Below are positions 42,517 through 53,919 of a DNA stretch of 64,000 bases, piece after piece. Every line of letters begins with the position of its first letter. Position 1 is the first letter of the stretch. The stretch is from Gordionus sp. m RMFG-2023 (Eukaryota; Nematomorpha; Gordioida; Chordodea; Parachordodidae): positions 15,874,846 to 15,938,845 of the forward strand of contig NC_088779.1 of the NCBI RefSeq assembly GCF_954871325.1, written 5' to 3'. The position numbers were made by a program, and so were the translations under genes. The notes under the pieces were generated by a model. It made no database searches, was not told the origin of the DNA, and saw only the letters and a list, made by a program, of their open reading frames with translations.

Positions 42517-42829
42517 TTTCATGCTCATAATCGTTGCCCCTTTTTCCTGCTTAAAATTTGATAAAAATATCAAAGTGATTATTAAAGAGGGTTGTAACTC
42601 ATGTTAAATTTATTTAATTAATAAATTTTAATTCTACATCTATTAAAATGTATAAACCTGCATTCACATTTAGTAAATATTTTTGTATACTTGTGGCAAA
42701 ATCGTGCTGAGTCTGAAATTAGGGTAAGAATTTTATGAAAAGAACTTAAAAACCATATGAATATTATTTATCAATATGTAACAATCAACATCCTATAAAT
42801 TAAATGTTAAGATTTTGAATTTTATAAAC
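42517..42829. other. No gene recognised
   Basis: AT-rich spacer between the inner and outer right repeats. Confidence 0.35.
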
Positions 42830-43558
42830 TTTTGGTAAAAATTAATTATAATCTTTTTAACCCATTTGCGTGAAAAATATTTAAAAAAACTTTAAAAATA
42901 ACTATTATGACAATTGTCACTTATCTAGGTGCATCTACATTGAAGTTTTATTTAAACATATTAACAATACTTATTTTAGCCCATTACGTCAAAAAAAAAT
43001 TTAAAAACTTTAAAAATAACGATTATGACAATTATCGCTTATATAATACATCTTAATTGAAATTTTAATTTAACATGTTAATACACATTTTTGCTCATTC
43101 ACGTCAAAAAATGCTATTAGTTCACAATATGAACTGTGTAAAATGTTTCTACTTTAGAGAATTCAAATTGTTAAAATTTAAACAAAGGTTTCTTTTATTT
43201 AATTATATTCCCCATAAAATATTTCATAACATGAAAAAATTTTTATATCTTCCTTTTACACATTACAAAACCTTTGATTAAATTAATTATTGTATGTAAA
43301 ACTTTTCATAACATGAAAAAAAATTTTTTATCTTCCTTTTACACATTACAAACCTTTTTTTAAATTTTAAACATATTTGAATTCTGCAAATCAGTTTATA
43401 ATTTAAACTAATAATTCCCCATCCTATAATATTATCAATTCCGATACTGGAATTACAAAATAAGTTATGGGAGGAGTACAAATTTTATAGAATTTTGTTA
43501 ATAAAAAATAAATATAGAAAATGTAATTAAGTTTTAAAAAATAAATTAATAAAATTTA

Positions 43559-43647
43559 TTACTCGTCACATTGACAAATAAAACAGTTTTTGTAGGCCAC
43601 ATATTTTTTGCAATCTTTACTACACTTGATTCTCCCACAGAAAACAG
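43559..43647 (-). CDS. Candidate cysteine-rich terminal exon (antistasin-like spacing)
   Basis: On the minus strand, after ATATATAATTTTAG (a plausible 3' splice site ending at 43648), the frame reads VFCGRIKCSKDCKKYVAYKN followed by CFICQCDE and TAA. Six Cys occur in about 28 codons, with spacing C-x4-C-x3-C-x8-C-x2-C-x-C. The tail C-x2-C-x-C with a preceding CxxxC resembles antistasin-type inhibitor domains, though the usual Gly before the fourth Cys is Asn. The stop is directly followed by AATAAA. Upstream exons were not identified, so start and product are unknown. Cys-rich runs are rare by chance in such AT-rich DNA. No transposon family recognised here; this is the best host-gene candidate. 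Confidence 0.35.
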
Positions 43648-43799
43648 CTAAAATTATATATAAAAGTATTTATTATTTACTTATATTATATTTATCAAAA
43701 TAACTTAAATTAATCTAGAAATGTATTCTATCCAAATATCCTAAAAAAATTTGATCAAAATCTAGAGAATGTAAAAATATAATATTGTTAATAAAAACT

Positions 43800-44120
43800 T
43801 TCAGTTTCTGAGCAAAAATTGTAATTAAATAATTGAGCATTTTTAAGAAATATACATTTACATTTTAGAATCCTCATAAAATTGGCAATTTAATGATGTT
43901 ATTTACTTAAAAAAATTTTTTAAATTAATTAAAAATATTTTTATAAAATTTTAAAAAAATGTATACGCAGTTTGATAATTATGGTAATCGGAATATATAT
44001 ATTTATATAAGTTTTTTTAAATATCAAATTAATTATTACTTAACTTTTTAAATTATTTTTTCATTAAACTGCAAATTTGACGGTTATTCTGAAAATATAT
44101 AAGTCAATATATTTTATAAA
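43800..44120. repeat. Copy of the 4670-5626 repeat family
   Basis: GAGCAAAAATTGTAATTAAA, ATTGAGCATTTTTAAG and ATTAAACTGCAAATTTGACG correspond to the motifs at 4676, 11888 and 5315. Decayed, no coding sequence. Confidence 0.5.
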
Positions 44121-44299
44121 AAATTTTACAAAAATATTTTTAATTCATAAGAAAGTTGTTTTAAATAAAAAAATTTAAAATTATTTATTAATTATTAAAA
44201 AACGAATTTAAAACAAAGTTCATATAAAAAACCATTAACGATTATAGAATTATAGCGCATATATATATATATACATAACATTTATCCCCAATCTAATTG

Positions 44300-46020
44300 G
44301 TTTCGTTCGTATTCTCTTCGGATATCGATCTTGACTTGTAGTTTCTATTTTGTGTAATACTTCCTTCAGCGACTTGGATTATTTTCCTCCACTCCTTTAG
44401 GTTCTACGTCCTCTTTGTTTACTATTTCTTCGGTTTTCTTTTTCTCTTCTACTTCGTACTCTTCAGTTAATATACTTTCGGTTCTTTTCCTTAATTGATC
44501 AGTATGACGTATAATCGTTTTACCCTCCATTCTTCATATCGTAGTGATCCGAGTAATTTTAATAATGGCCTTTTCATTTTTTTTCTTTATTTTTGTAAAT
44601 GCGCGACCATGCTTTTTCATTTAGTAGTATTCTAACTTTTCCTTTTTGTTCCCCCATTCAAATACCTATAGGTTTAATTTTTAGTAGTATCGACGGGAAT
44701 TTGTTCTTTTCTGCCCCTGGTGTATTTCGGTAATTGTAGAGAAAAATAGCTAAACTGGTTTCTAAATCCTTCTTCTTTTATTCATGCTCTGTTTAAAGGT
44801 TCGAAATTAACGTTTGGCCATGCCTTTAGTCTGAGGATGGTATGGACCTCCGTGCACTAATTCTATTTCGTTTTTAAATAATTAAATTCTTTATTGCTGA
44901 GTTGTGGCCCGCTCTCAGAACCGATCATTTTAGGAAATCCGAATGGCAAAGATATTTCTTACTATTTTTATCGTGTTTTCGGTTCTAGTACTAGTCATGG
45001 GAACTATGTCTGGCCAGTGAGCTAGCATATATCACTACCAAACAATAATAATTTTAAAATGATCCAGTATAATCCCTATATTTGGTGGTTTTGACCAATT
45101 TTGAATTGATGTCATTTGAGGCATATCGTATTTTTCCTGGCATTCTCTACATTTTTCGACCCATGTTTCTATATCTTGGTTTATATTAGGCCTCACACGT
45201 ATTGTCTTGCTCTCATCTTAATTTTAACCATTTCAATATGTCCTTGATGTATCATATCTAACACGTTGTTTAGGTATTGTTGTGGTATTATCATTTTAGT
45301 TCCACAGCAAACAATCTCTCTCTGTTGTGATTTCCTTCCTTTAAATATGTATCATAGTATATTGTCTATCCATCTTGTAGATAGTACATCATCTTGTATT
45401 GTTTTTCTTTCAATTTCTGCATTCTCCGCGCTCGCCCTTAATTTCTCTTAAATTTTTTGAAAGACCTTCCCTAATCTCTGTTCATGTTGTTCGGGAGTTT
45501 TTCCCATCACCAATACATCATTCATATAGCAAAACGCCTCTTTCTTTCCCTAAAAACTGCCGCCATTGTTCACTAGAATAGATGATGACAAACTAAAATG
45601 GCAATCTACAAAATGCAAAGAGTTCCTTTGGTCTAGTGATTTCCTCACATCTGGTCTTACCCGCATTTTAGATGCGCCTTAGAAAAATCCATTTTTAAAA
45701 AATAGACACTTCCCTTTTAAATTGGCCAATATCTCTATAATTCGTGGCAACGGATATTTGACCTTCACATGTTTACAAACGGAGTTTCCCGTTGACCTCT
45801 TCGCCGACATTAGAACACACAATGACCTTTGTGCCCATTGGTTCAATTTTATTTTCACTTGGCCACTTAAACGGTAATCGTCGCAACGCACAAAATTTCG
45901 GTACACAGCCCTCCTTTAATTTAATATCCACTTCATAATCCCTGAAAAACTTCAAATCTTTATGAAATATTTCCTAATAATTTTCCACTAATTCGCACTC
46001 CATCTTGCATTATGATCATT
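44300..46020 (-). pseudogene. Ty3/gypsy pol relic (RT to integrase)
   Basis: Reading down the minus strand from about 45955: FFRDYEVDIKLKEGCVPKFC with RRLPFKWPSENK is the N-terminal RT block. Next come a degraded LANLKGKCLFFKN (IDL..AY region), ELFAFCRLPF and NDVLVMGKTPEQHEQRL (after the YxDD block, about 45530). Further down, CRECQEKYDMPQM near 45150 is the integrase zinc part, and PKMIGSESGPQLSNKEFNYL near 44940-44880 is the DNG/SDxG block with altered residues. The sequence ends near 44300 in polar, Lys-rich text. Stops and shifts throughout. It follows a gag-like region further upstream on the same strand. Confidence 0.75.
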
Positions 46021-46104
46021 CTAAATTCCATTGCTTACAATTCCATTCCTACACGTATTCACCTCTTTCTTTTCTACTTCCACTATTGCCTATAAATTGT
46101 AACT

Positions 46105-46890
46105 CTATTTCACCGTTTGGGGCAAGGGGAAATTCAACCCCCTTCAGAAATATGTCATATTTTGTGAATATCATTTTAAGCTAATAAAAATATACTCCAT
46201 AGCCCCCTCTTTTCCCCATGTCCAATGTATGCATATAAGAAAAAATGTAAAAGATAGTGAATTTTCAAACTAAAACTAATGACTATAATTTATATATCTT
46301 TTTGAAAAAATATTTATATATAAAAAGGACCTTGCTTATTTTTTGATACCATCTCTTGGTTTTAGTAAATTATAAATTATATTTATAATAGAATGATTTT
46401 AGATATGTATTTTTATATAGTTATAATAAAAATATATATGTATGTTTATAATGTAATATATTAAGAATTACTTTATAGTTTATTATATATGTTTTATAAT
46501 AGTTAAGTTTTATATGAATGTATTATATATTAAAATCTGTTCAATTAGCTACCTAATATTTATGGGGATATTTTCATTTATACTTTTGTATATATCTCTT
46601 TCCGTGATTGTATTTTGACTGATATTATGTATAATGAATAAAACAAAAGAATCAATATAACAATTTATTAAATGATAACTACATTTTGAATAATGATAAT
46701 AAGTTGTTTTTTTTTTAAATTAACTCCTATCCTATAAAATATTTTCTAGCTCCTTGTAGGCTAAGGAAAGTTAGACGAAGGCCCGACAAAAGCGGTGCCC
46801 GCAAAAGGAAGTTCTGAAGGGCGAATCTCCCCCCCAAGAAATTTATTAATTCCCTCTCCCTTAAGAAAATCTTGTTATGCCTATGTCCCA
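46105..46890. mobile_element. Decayed hAT insertion in the gypsy relic
   Basis: GGGGCAAGGGGAAATTCAAC and TGAATATCATTTTAAGCTAA near 46115-46190 match the left end of hAT element E (48675). GACGAAGGCCCGACAAAAGC with GGGCGAATCTCCCCCCC near 46780-46840 resembles the right end of element C. Exact ends and target duplication not found. The interior is AT-rich without readable transposase. Confidence 0.5.
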
Positions 46891-46899
46891 TCTCGATCT

Positions 46900-48400
46900 T
46901 TTGGATGCTAATTTACGCCCTCCTCCCAAGTCTCACCTTCCTCCTTCCCAAAATCACAATAACCATTAAAACCCTCAAACTTTTCAATGAGATTGTTTCC
47001 CATTTCTCGCCTAAACTTATTCCCCCCAATTTTTCTCCTAAAATTACAATAAATTCTTCTTTAAATTTATTCCCCCCGATTTCTCTCATAGAATTAATCC
47101 CCCATACCTCACACTTTATACCCCCCCCCCAGATTTCTTTCTTTAAAATAATTGCACCCTATTTTTCTCATAATTATTTCTAGTTTCTCTTTTTAGAGCC
47201 ATAATATATCTCCCTTCTTACTACCTAGATAGTCTCAATCCCCGGAAATATTTTCTCCCTCTCATATACCCCACCCCCATTTTTATTTCACTAGTTATCA
47301 CACCCCACTATAAAAATACATATCAAAAACCCAGTCTCACCAGAACACCGCTTCCACTCTCCAATTAATAATCCACAAATCTAATATTTCTACCTTTTCT
47401 TCTATTTCCTGCCATTTTCACTCTTCCATTACCTCCAATTGTGATCCATCGAATTGTCATATTATTTTACCTCATTTTCTATTATTTTATCTGGCCAATT
47501 ACACCGATATTTTTCCTATTTAATCATCGAAATAGCAGCCCCGTATCAAATATCATGGGTGCAATGCTACCATTTAAATTTATCTTGACTCTCTTACAAA
47601 GGTCTGCCACCTCATCTAGACACATCTTATTTTTTTATTTTACCATGAGAAAACTTTTTGTATATCATTGTTAACCAACTCGCCTTGACCCGTCTTACAT
47701 ATTCTTTGCCAACATATAGTCACAAATCCCCACACTCTCTCGCAACACGCCCCCTTTCTGCATAATGCCCCATATTTTGCTCCTCTATTTCTTTTACATT
47801 CAGCACAATTATCCCCTCAATTCTTTTACTCTCAATAGTCCGCACATTAGAAGCATTTTGACTCATTTATCCCTGTTGTATAAACCTCTGTTTTTATAAT
47901 TGCTAGATTACTTCTCTTTATTGTATCCAAAATGTCGGCATTCCACACACCGCAATTTCTCTTGTTTTCTCAGATAAAATGTAGCTGATCATATTTTAAA
48001 CATTCGAAACTTCTTCTCGCCAATCGCTGACCATGTCTTTTGCAGTTAAACCGAATTATCTCCTTTTTTCCTCAAGAATCAAAACTCGATCTCATTTCCA
48101 TTCTTCCTAATTCTCCCTGGGTCCTCTATACGTCCTCAACAGATCTATGGACTAGTTTATCTACATCACTATCTGTCCACACGTTGAATTAATTCTTGAT
48201 CTGGTAACTACGCTACCATTCTCATAACATCATCCTTTCCATTGTGACCCTCTATGGTCAAAGTATGCCCCTTTATTCTTACCGCGACTCTCTCTTAGTT
48301 CTCCTTCCTAGATTAAACTACACATCCATATTAAAAGTATGACCAATTCCCTTAAAGATAATATTATACTCTATTTCTCATTAACTTACAAATTTTAAGG
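46900..48400 (-). pseudogene. Probable gag and 5' region of the minus-strand gypsy relic
   Basis: The + strand is strikingly pyrimidine-rich, i.e. purine-rich on the minus strand like the coding strand of other retroelements here. On the minus strand near 47985-47930, LRCVECRHFGYNKEK looks like a zinc knuckle (C-x2-C...) with the His replaced by Tyr and the last Cys replaced by a stop. It lies upstream of the pol relic, in gag position. No long frame survives and no LTR was seen. Confidence 0.4.
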
Positions 48401-48674
48401 TATTCATTCCACGTTATTACTTTTAAAATACAACTTATATGATGGAATTAGTACTGTACAAACAAATATACATATCAACTAATTAGTTTTCAACCTTATT
48501 CCGTATATACACGCTTTTCCTACTAATCAATTTCAATGTTATTCAGTATATGCAACGCTTTTCCTACTAATTAGTTTTCAACGTTATTCCATATATACAA
48601 CGCTTTTCTTACATAGTTTTCAACGTTATTCCTAAAAATATATTATCCCTACCTTATGTCCATGGTCACCACTT

Positions 48675-50025
48675 CAGGCGCCTAACCAATTGGGGGAAGG
48701 GGATTTCTCCCCCATCGTAAATTTGACTGTTTTCATAAATATCATTTTAAGCTAATAAAAATTTGACCCTCCCCCCCCCCCCCCCCCAATTAAAATTTTA
48801 CAAATATTTTAATATCAATTTTCCAACATAATACTTATTTTTATATATAAATTTTATTAAAATTTCCTTTCCTTGTGAGTACATTAACATTATTCAATTA
48901 ATAAAATGGAAAAATTTTTAGTCAAAGAGATTGATGATATCATTATTAAATTCAATTGATCAATCAGAGTTTATCATTACTGCTAGTTGCATCAAAAAAT
49001 TATTTTCCTATTGCTCACTACTTTGTAGAAATTTACCAAAAGCAAATTTAAATTTGTTTCAGGTTATTGATTTGGCGGAAAATATATATTTACAGGTAGG
49101 TACAATAATAATGAATGTAGATGAATATTTTCATAATATTTATCTAGACGTTGAATCGATGGCCAAATTTTATGATATAACACTAATTAAACCTCATCTA
49201 GCACCTAGGCAATTATTGAGATGTAAAATAAATATTGGCTCAACTGAAGAATATTATAAAATATCCATTTTCATCCCATTCTTAGATACTTTTCTATCGC
49301 AAATAAAAGTACAGTTTTTAGATAAAAAACAAGTCTTTAGCAATCTTCAAGTTTTATTACCCAAAGATTCCTCTTCATTTTCTAATGTTACTATTGGTAA
49401 AATTAATTTAGCAAAATTTTATTCCTATGATATTGATACTGAAATAAATTTAATCAGCGAATTCAAATTGTGTAATAAATATTTACTACGATTGATTCAA
49501 TCGGTGTAAAGAAACCTTGGGTCAATTTCCTAATATTTTGAAGTTGTTTTATATTCTTGCACGAATGAAAGGACTTTTTCCAACTTGAGAATGTTGAAAA
49601 CATATTTACGAAGTACTACTTCCGAATCTCGGCTAAATGGGTTAGCTCTGTTAAATATCCACAGAAATTTGGTTCCAACGACAAACGAAATTTTTGATGA
49701 ATTGGCAATATCCCCACGAAAATTAAAAATCACATTATAATTATAGTATTTAATAAAAAATTATGCATATTATTGTATATAAGATGTTAAAAAAAACTTG
49801 TTTTTTAAATTTTAATATTTTATACACACTACTATTAGTATTTTCAATAAATTATATTCTACTTATATTGTATGAGAATTTAAGCTGAGGCTAGTTTTTA
49901 AAGCAAATTTTATAAAAAAAATGACATTAAACTTTATTTCAACTTTACATTTAAGAATACTTTATTAAATATAATATACCTAACTTAATCCCCCCCCCCA
50001 TAAGAAAATCCTGGATACCCCACTG
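48675..50025 (+). mobile_element. hAT element E (1.35 kb)
   Basis: Left tip CAGGCGCCTAACCAATTGGG and right tip GGATACCCCACTG (reversed CAGTGGGGTATCC), with poly-C tracts just inside both ends. They are flanked by a perfect 8-bp duplication CACCACTT (48667-48674 and 50026-50033). It contains the C-terminal half of a DUF4371-type hAT transposase. Related left ends occur near 46115 and 55090. Confidence 0.9.
48931..49737 (+). pseudogene. DUF4371/ZMYM-like hAT transposase, C-terminal half
   Basis: The open frame 48931-49509 covers the helical region between catalytic core and dimerisation domain: SIDQSEFIITASCIKKLF, RNLPKANLNLFQVIDLA (the LQ..diDl.ka motif of this group), LAPRQLLRCKINIGSTEEYY (the RQ..R.N.....eYY block), IPFLDTFLSQIKVQF. 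A frame change follows, then SCTNERTFSNLRMLKTYLRS with TTSESRLNGLALLNIHR (49560-49670), the dimerisation domain; the segment ends at TAA 49735-49737. The catalytic DDE half is absent. Similar proteins are often annotated as '52 kDa repressor of the inhibitor of protein kinase'-like or zinc finger MYM-type. Confidence 0.85.
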
Positions 50026-50236
50026 CACCACTTCTATGATTATCTGAAGAACTAAATGAAAACTTCACTTTTTATTATTGATTCACCACCTTTATAGTTA
50101 ATACTAGTTAGAGAAACTAACTCCTTTATTATATTCCAATTTATAATTCACAATAGTTTAAACAAAATAATATAATATTTCAAAATAAAAATACAATAAT
50201 TTTCATAATCCCAAAAATACATTTTTTAAAGTTTTT

Positions 50237-50305
50237 GTGGCCTAATGGGTTAGATGTATGCTTGGAACAGAAGGACGAACAAGGACGCAGGTTCAATCCT
50301 GGTAA
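50237..50305 (+). promoter_or_regulatory. tRNA-like head with Pol III boxes A and B
   Basis: TGGCCTAATGG (50238-50248) fits the A-box consensus TRGCNNANNGG and GGTTCAATCC (50290-50299) fits the B box GGTTCRANTCC, about 42 bp apart as in tRNA genes. The segment is roughly tRNA-sized but lacks a convincing cloverleaf. It stands about 145 bp upstream of the LINE start codon, so it may be a SINE-type head or an internal Pol III promoter for the element. Confidence 0.6.
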
Positions 50306-50449
50306 GGAGCATAAAAACTTTAAAGTTTTTCTTCTATGACTGCTGTGTAAAAACATATGGTAAGATAAATTTCAGAGCTTAGAGATGACACCCGGGTCAC
50401 TGACAGGCCTGGACAGCTGGGTGCTAAGGATACCTGTCCAATAAACAAA

Positions 50450-51290
50450 ATGAAGGAAACAAATGGAAATATGAATATGAAAGCTAAGGCGTTCCCTCCT
50501 GGCGACGCGCAGGGTGTAGACCTCCATCCTGTGAAAAGTAAAGTAAAGGTCAAAGCAAAGACAAGATTAGCAAGTTTGAATATTGGGATGCTTGAAGGTA
50601 AGACGAGAGAATTGGCATCAATGTTGAACAAGAGAAAAGTTGATATAGCGTGCATACAAGAGACGAAATGGAAAGGTCAGAAGACTTTAATGATTGGAGA
50701 TGGGTATAAATTGTACTATAATGGAATTGTTAGCAATAGGAACGGTGTCGGCATTATCCTCAGTCAAGATCTAACATTCTCAGTAGTAGAATTCAACAGG
50801 ATCTCTGATAGACTAATGAAGATAAAACTCTGCATTAGTCAATCAATACTACACATCCTTTCAGTATATGCTCCTCAAACGGGTTGCAAGGAAGAAGAGA
50901 AAGATGAATTTAGAGCTATTCTTGATGAAGCTGTAATGGAAATCCCTAAGGATGACCTAGTCATAATTGGTGGTGACTTAAATGCGCATGTGGGGAAAGC
51001 AAGAGATAGCTACAAAAGGCAACATGGTGGTTTTGGATATGGAGAAAGAAATGAAGGAGAACACATACTGAAATTTGCGCAAACCTTCGACCTTGCCGTA
51101 ACTAACACCTACTATAGGAAAAAAGACAGTCATTTAATAATATACGAAAGTGGTACAAGAAAAACACAGATAGATTACATGCTAATCTCTCGCAGAAGAT
51201 TAAAAGATGTAATAACTGCAAAGTCATCCCAGGAGAAGGTATAGCCGCACAACACAAGCTACTAGTCATGGATTTACACATCTCAAATAA
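50450..51290 (+). pseudogene. LINE apurinic-like endonuclease
   Basis: Nicks the target DNA to start target-primed reverse transcription. Motifs of the exonuclease-endonuclease-phosphatase fold: RLASLNIGMLEGK, VDIACIQETKWKGQKT (catalytic Glu), NGVGIILSQ, HILSVYAPQTG, LVIIGGDLNAHVGKAR (Asp/Asn pair), ESGTRKTQIDYMLISRR. After a frameshift at about 51235, GIAAQHKLLVMDL supplies the final catalytic His. ATG at 50450 begins with a polar leader of about 35 residues. Only the last part is out of frame, so the endonuclease is nearly complete. Confidence 0.9.
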
Positions 51291-52084
51291 ATCCACTCAA
51301 AACAAGATAAAACTGGAACCATGCATCAAATGGGGCAAATTAAAATCAATGACAGATGCCTTTGCAATCAATGCAAACATTGAAACAATAGATTCCTCAC
51401 AAGTCAGTGAAAAAATGTGGACAGACCTTACATACAGATTAATAGACACTGCCAAATCGACACTAGGCTTGACAAGGGGAGGCAACAAATCATACAAAGA
51501 ACTATGGTGGTGGAATGAAGAGGTACAAACCACTATAAAGGAGAAAAAAGCCCTATATAAAATATGGTACAAATCCAAAAACCCGGATGACAAGACAAAT
51601 TACAAAAAATCCAAGAGAATAGCTACAAAGGCGGTGGCTAGGGCCAAATCTATGGAATACGATGACATGTACGAAGATCTACATACCAAAGAAGGGCAAA
51701 ATAAAATATACAGATTAGCCAAACAGCGAGAAAAGAACTCTAGATAAATGGGGCTCCGAAAGTAGTCAAAAATAAAGATGGGAAATTGATAATAAAGGAA
51801 AAAGAAATAATGAATAGATGGAAAGAATATTTTCGGGAGCTTTTCACTTTAATCCCCACATACTACATCTAGACGAATACTCCCCATGTCAAAACCTTGT
51901 ACAACATATAACAGAACATAAAATAACATGCCTCAAGCATATGAAAAACAACAAAGCTAGGGGTCCAGCCAATATTCCAATAGAAAGCCTTAAAGCACTT
52001 GTGGAATACATCTCCTCACAAATCCATACAATAAAATACTTGGAAATGAAGAGGTTCCCCAAAAATGGAGGCAGAGCTATCTAG
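51268..52084 (+). pseudogene. LINE linker between endonuclease and RT
   Basis: Frame 51268-51747 starts MDLHISNKSTQ and carries WWNEEVQTTIKEKKALYKIW and YKIYRLAKQREK-like text, the conserved region that precedes the RT in this LINE group. After a stop at 51745-51747 and a frame change come MNRWKEYFRELF-like and KHMKNNKARGPANIPIESLK (51950-51990), the K..KA.GP..IP.E.lK block that opens the RT. A basic, helical region likely to bind the element RNA. Confidence 0.8.
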
Positions 52085-53268
52085 TTCCTATCTTCAAAAA
52101 TAAAGGGGATCCACACAATTGTCAAAATTACAGGGGCATAAAACTAATGTCACACTGTCTAAATCTATACGAAAAAATAATAGAAAAAAGATTAAGAGCA
52201 TAATCGAAATATGAGATCAGTTTGGGTTTATGCCGGGAAGATAAACAACTGATTCTATCCACGCATTTAGGCAAATGAGTAAAAAATACAGGGAAAAGAA
52301 CAAAAAGCTATACATGGTCTTTCTCGATCTAGAAAAGATCTTCGATAGAATCCCAAGAAAACTTATCTGGTGGGCTCTACGCCACAAAAAGGTTCCTGAA
52401 AAATATATAAGAATAATATAGGATATGTATATAGGCCATACAACAATGGTCCGTAGCACAACAGGTACTTCAGCAGGCTTCACAATAGCCGAAGGAGTTC
52501 ATCAAGGGTCGGCTCTCAGCTCAGTTATTTTCATTATAGTAATAGATGTATTAGCACAGTCTATACCTCAAAGAGTCCCGTGGAATATGATATTTACAGA
52601 TGATATTGTGATACTTGCCGAATCCAAGGATGAAATGAAAGAAAGGTTAGTGGGTTGGAAAAATATCCTAGAAAAGCACGTACTAAAAGTAAATAGAGAA
52701 AAGACGGAATATAAGGTGATAGGAGGAGATGAAACAGAGAGTATTGATATAAATGAATGGCAGATATCGGCAATTGAAAGCAGCAAATATTTGGGCTCCA
52801 ATATACAAACAAACGGCACAATCGAAAAAAAAGATAAAGAGTAAAATTAATCAAGGGTGGTTAAAGTGGAGATCTTTATCTGGAGTGCTATTTGACAAAA
52901 GAATCCCACACAAATTAAAGGGAAAAATTTACAGTTCCATAGTACAACCAACTATTCTATATAGTTCGGAAACATGGCCAACCATAGAATCAGACGACAG
53001 AAGTCTACAAACTATGGAGATGAGAATGCTGAGGATGATTGCTGGGGTAACAAAAAGTGATAAAGTGCGCAGTACAAGAATACTAAGTAGTTTAAAGGTA
53101 GTGCCCATTAAGACTAAGTTAATTGTAAACAGACTTAGGTGGTATGGGCACACAATGAGAAGGCCTATGAACTACATAGGAAATAAGGTTGAGAGTTTGG
53201 AAGTGATGGGCAAACGTAAAAGAGGAAGGCCAAAACTTCAATGGGGCCATAAAGTTAGAGCAATATAA
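52085..53268 (+). pseudogene. LINE reverse transcriptase and C-terminal region
   Basis: Blocks: NCQNYRGIKLMSHCLNLYEK (about 52118), FGFMPGR, KKLYMVFLDLEKIFDRIPRK (first Asp), EGVHQGSALSSVIFIIVIDV, MIFTDDIVILAESKDEM (FTDD; most relatives have FADD), KTEYKVIGG. A frame change near 52760-52840 leads to IWAPIYKQTAQ..., KLKGKIYSSIVQPTILYSSE, TMEMRMLRMIAG and NRLRWYGHTMRRP (the thumb motif), ending at TAA after 53268. Stops near 52200 and 52420 and at least three frame changes. Family placement is firm; whether RTE-like or related is not decided. Confidence 0.9.
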
Positions 53269-53374
53269 AGAAGTATAAATTCGATTAAAGAGATTGTATG
53301 AATAACATAAAGTGGAGAGAGATGTTGAAGGAGCTTACCACCAGAAAAGGTGAAAGCTAAAGAGAAAAAAAAAA

Positions 53375-53919
53375 ATTTTGCAAAATATTAGATACATTTT
53401 CACAAAAATTAATAATCAAAAAAAATTTAAATAATGGTTACTAAAATTGCCATTAAATTCCTTACTCAAAATAACAGATAAAAAATAACGAATAATTATT
53501 TTAAGTATATAACATATATTTATATCTGAATTTCTTTTTCTATATATAAAAATATTAAAAAGATACTTTCAATTTCATTGGACACCTTGTAAACGGATGG
53601 TTTGTTTAAAAGACTGTCATAAGATTTCTTGTTTTCACCTTCAAATACATGATTAAATATAACATTTTTAAATTTACCATTTTGAAATAAGTTAAAAGTT
53701 ATTAAAATCATACAAATTGGAAAAATCATTACAATATTTATTTCAACAATTTTATACAAATATTTTTACAGTATATTAATTAGAATCATGATTCTTTATT
53801 TAGTAAATATAATATAGAGAAATATATATTTTTTATCAAAACTCCGTTTAAATTGGATATATAAATTTAAATTATATTTATAAAGATAAATGTTGGGAAT
53901 ATAGATTAATGCACAAAAA
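53375..53919. other. No gene recognised
   Basis: AT-rich spacer between the LINE tail and the next hAT relic. Confidence 0.35.

Larger units (their letters stand above)
39880..43140 (+). mobile_element. Second MULE region with array-like inverted ends
   Basis: Left: decayed ~115-130-bp repeats from about 39880 to 40960 (recurring AACATGTTAAATTAAAATTT, GTGACAATTGTCATAATC-type text, TTTTTGACGCAAATGGGTAA). Right: inverted copies at about 42830-43130 (TTAACCCATTTGCGTGAAAA, ATTATGACAATTGTCACTTA). Between them lie an inner pair of inverted CCCCCGGAAAAAAA arrays and a MULE transposase relic. Whether the inner arrays mark a separate, nested MULE is unclear. Outer limits are approximate. Confidence 0.6.
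50228..53370 (+). mobile_element. APE-type LINE, nearly full length (~3.1 kb)
   Basis: Starts near the tRNA-like head at 50237. Carries an endonuclease (50540-51290), linker, reverse transcriptase (52085-52844) and C-terminal region (to 53268), and ends in GCTAAAGAG plus an A run near 53360-53372. It belongs to the group whose proteins are often named craniofacial development protein 2-like. Frameshifts in several places make it dead. No clear target-site duplication was found. Confidence 0.85.

Noticed and set aside
46872-47183. 103-aa Pro/Ser/Ile-rich + strand ORF
   Set aside because: Pyrimidine-rich strand opposite a decayed retroelement; low-complexity composition without recognisable domain.
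50237-50305. A functional tRNA gene
   Set aside because: A and B boxes are present, but the arms do not fold convincingly and it is fused to the LINE; a SINE-type head is more likely.
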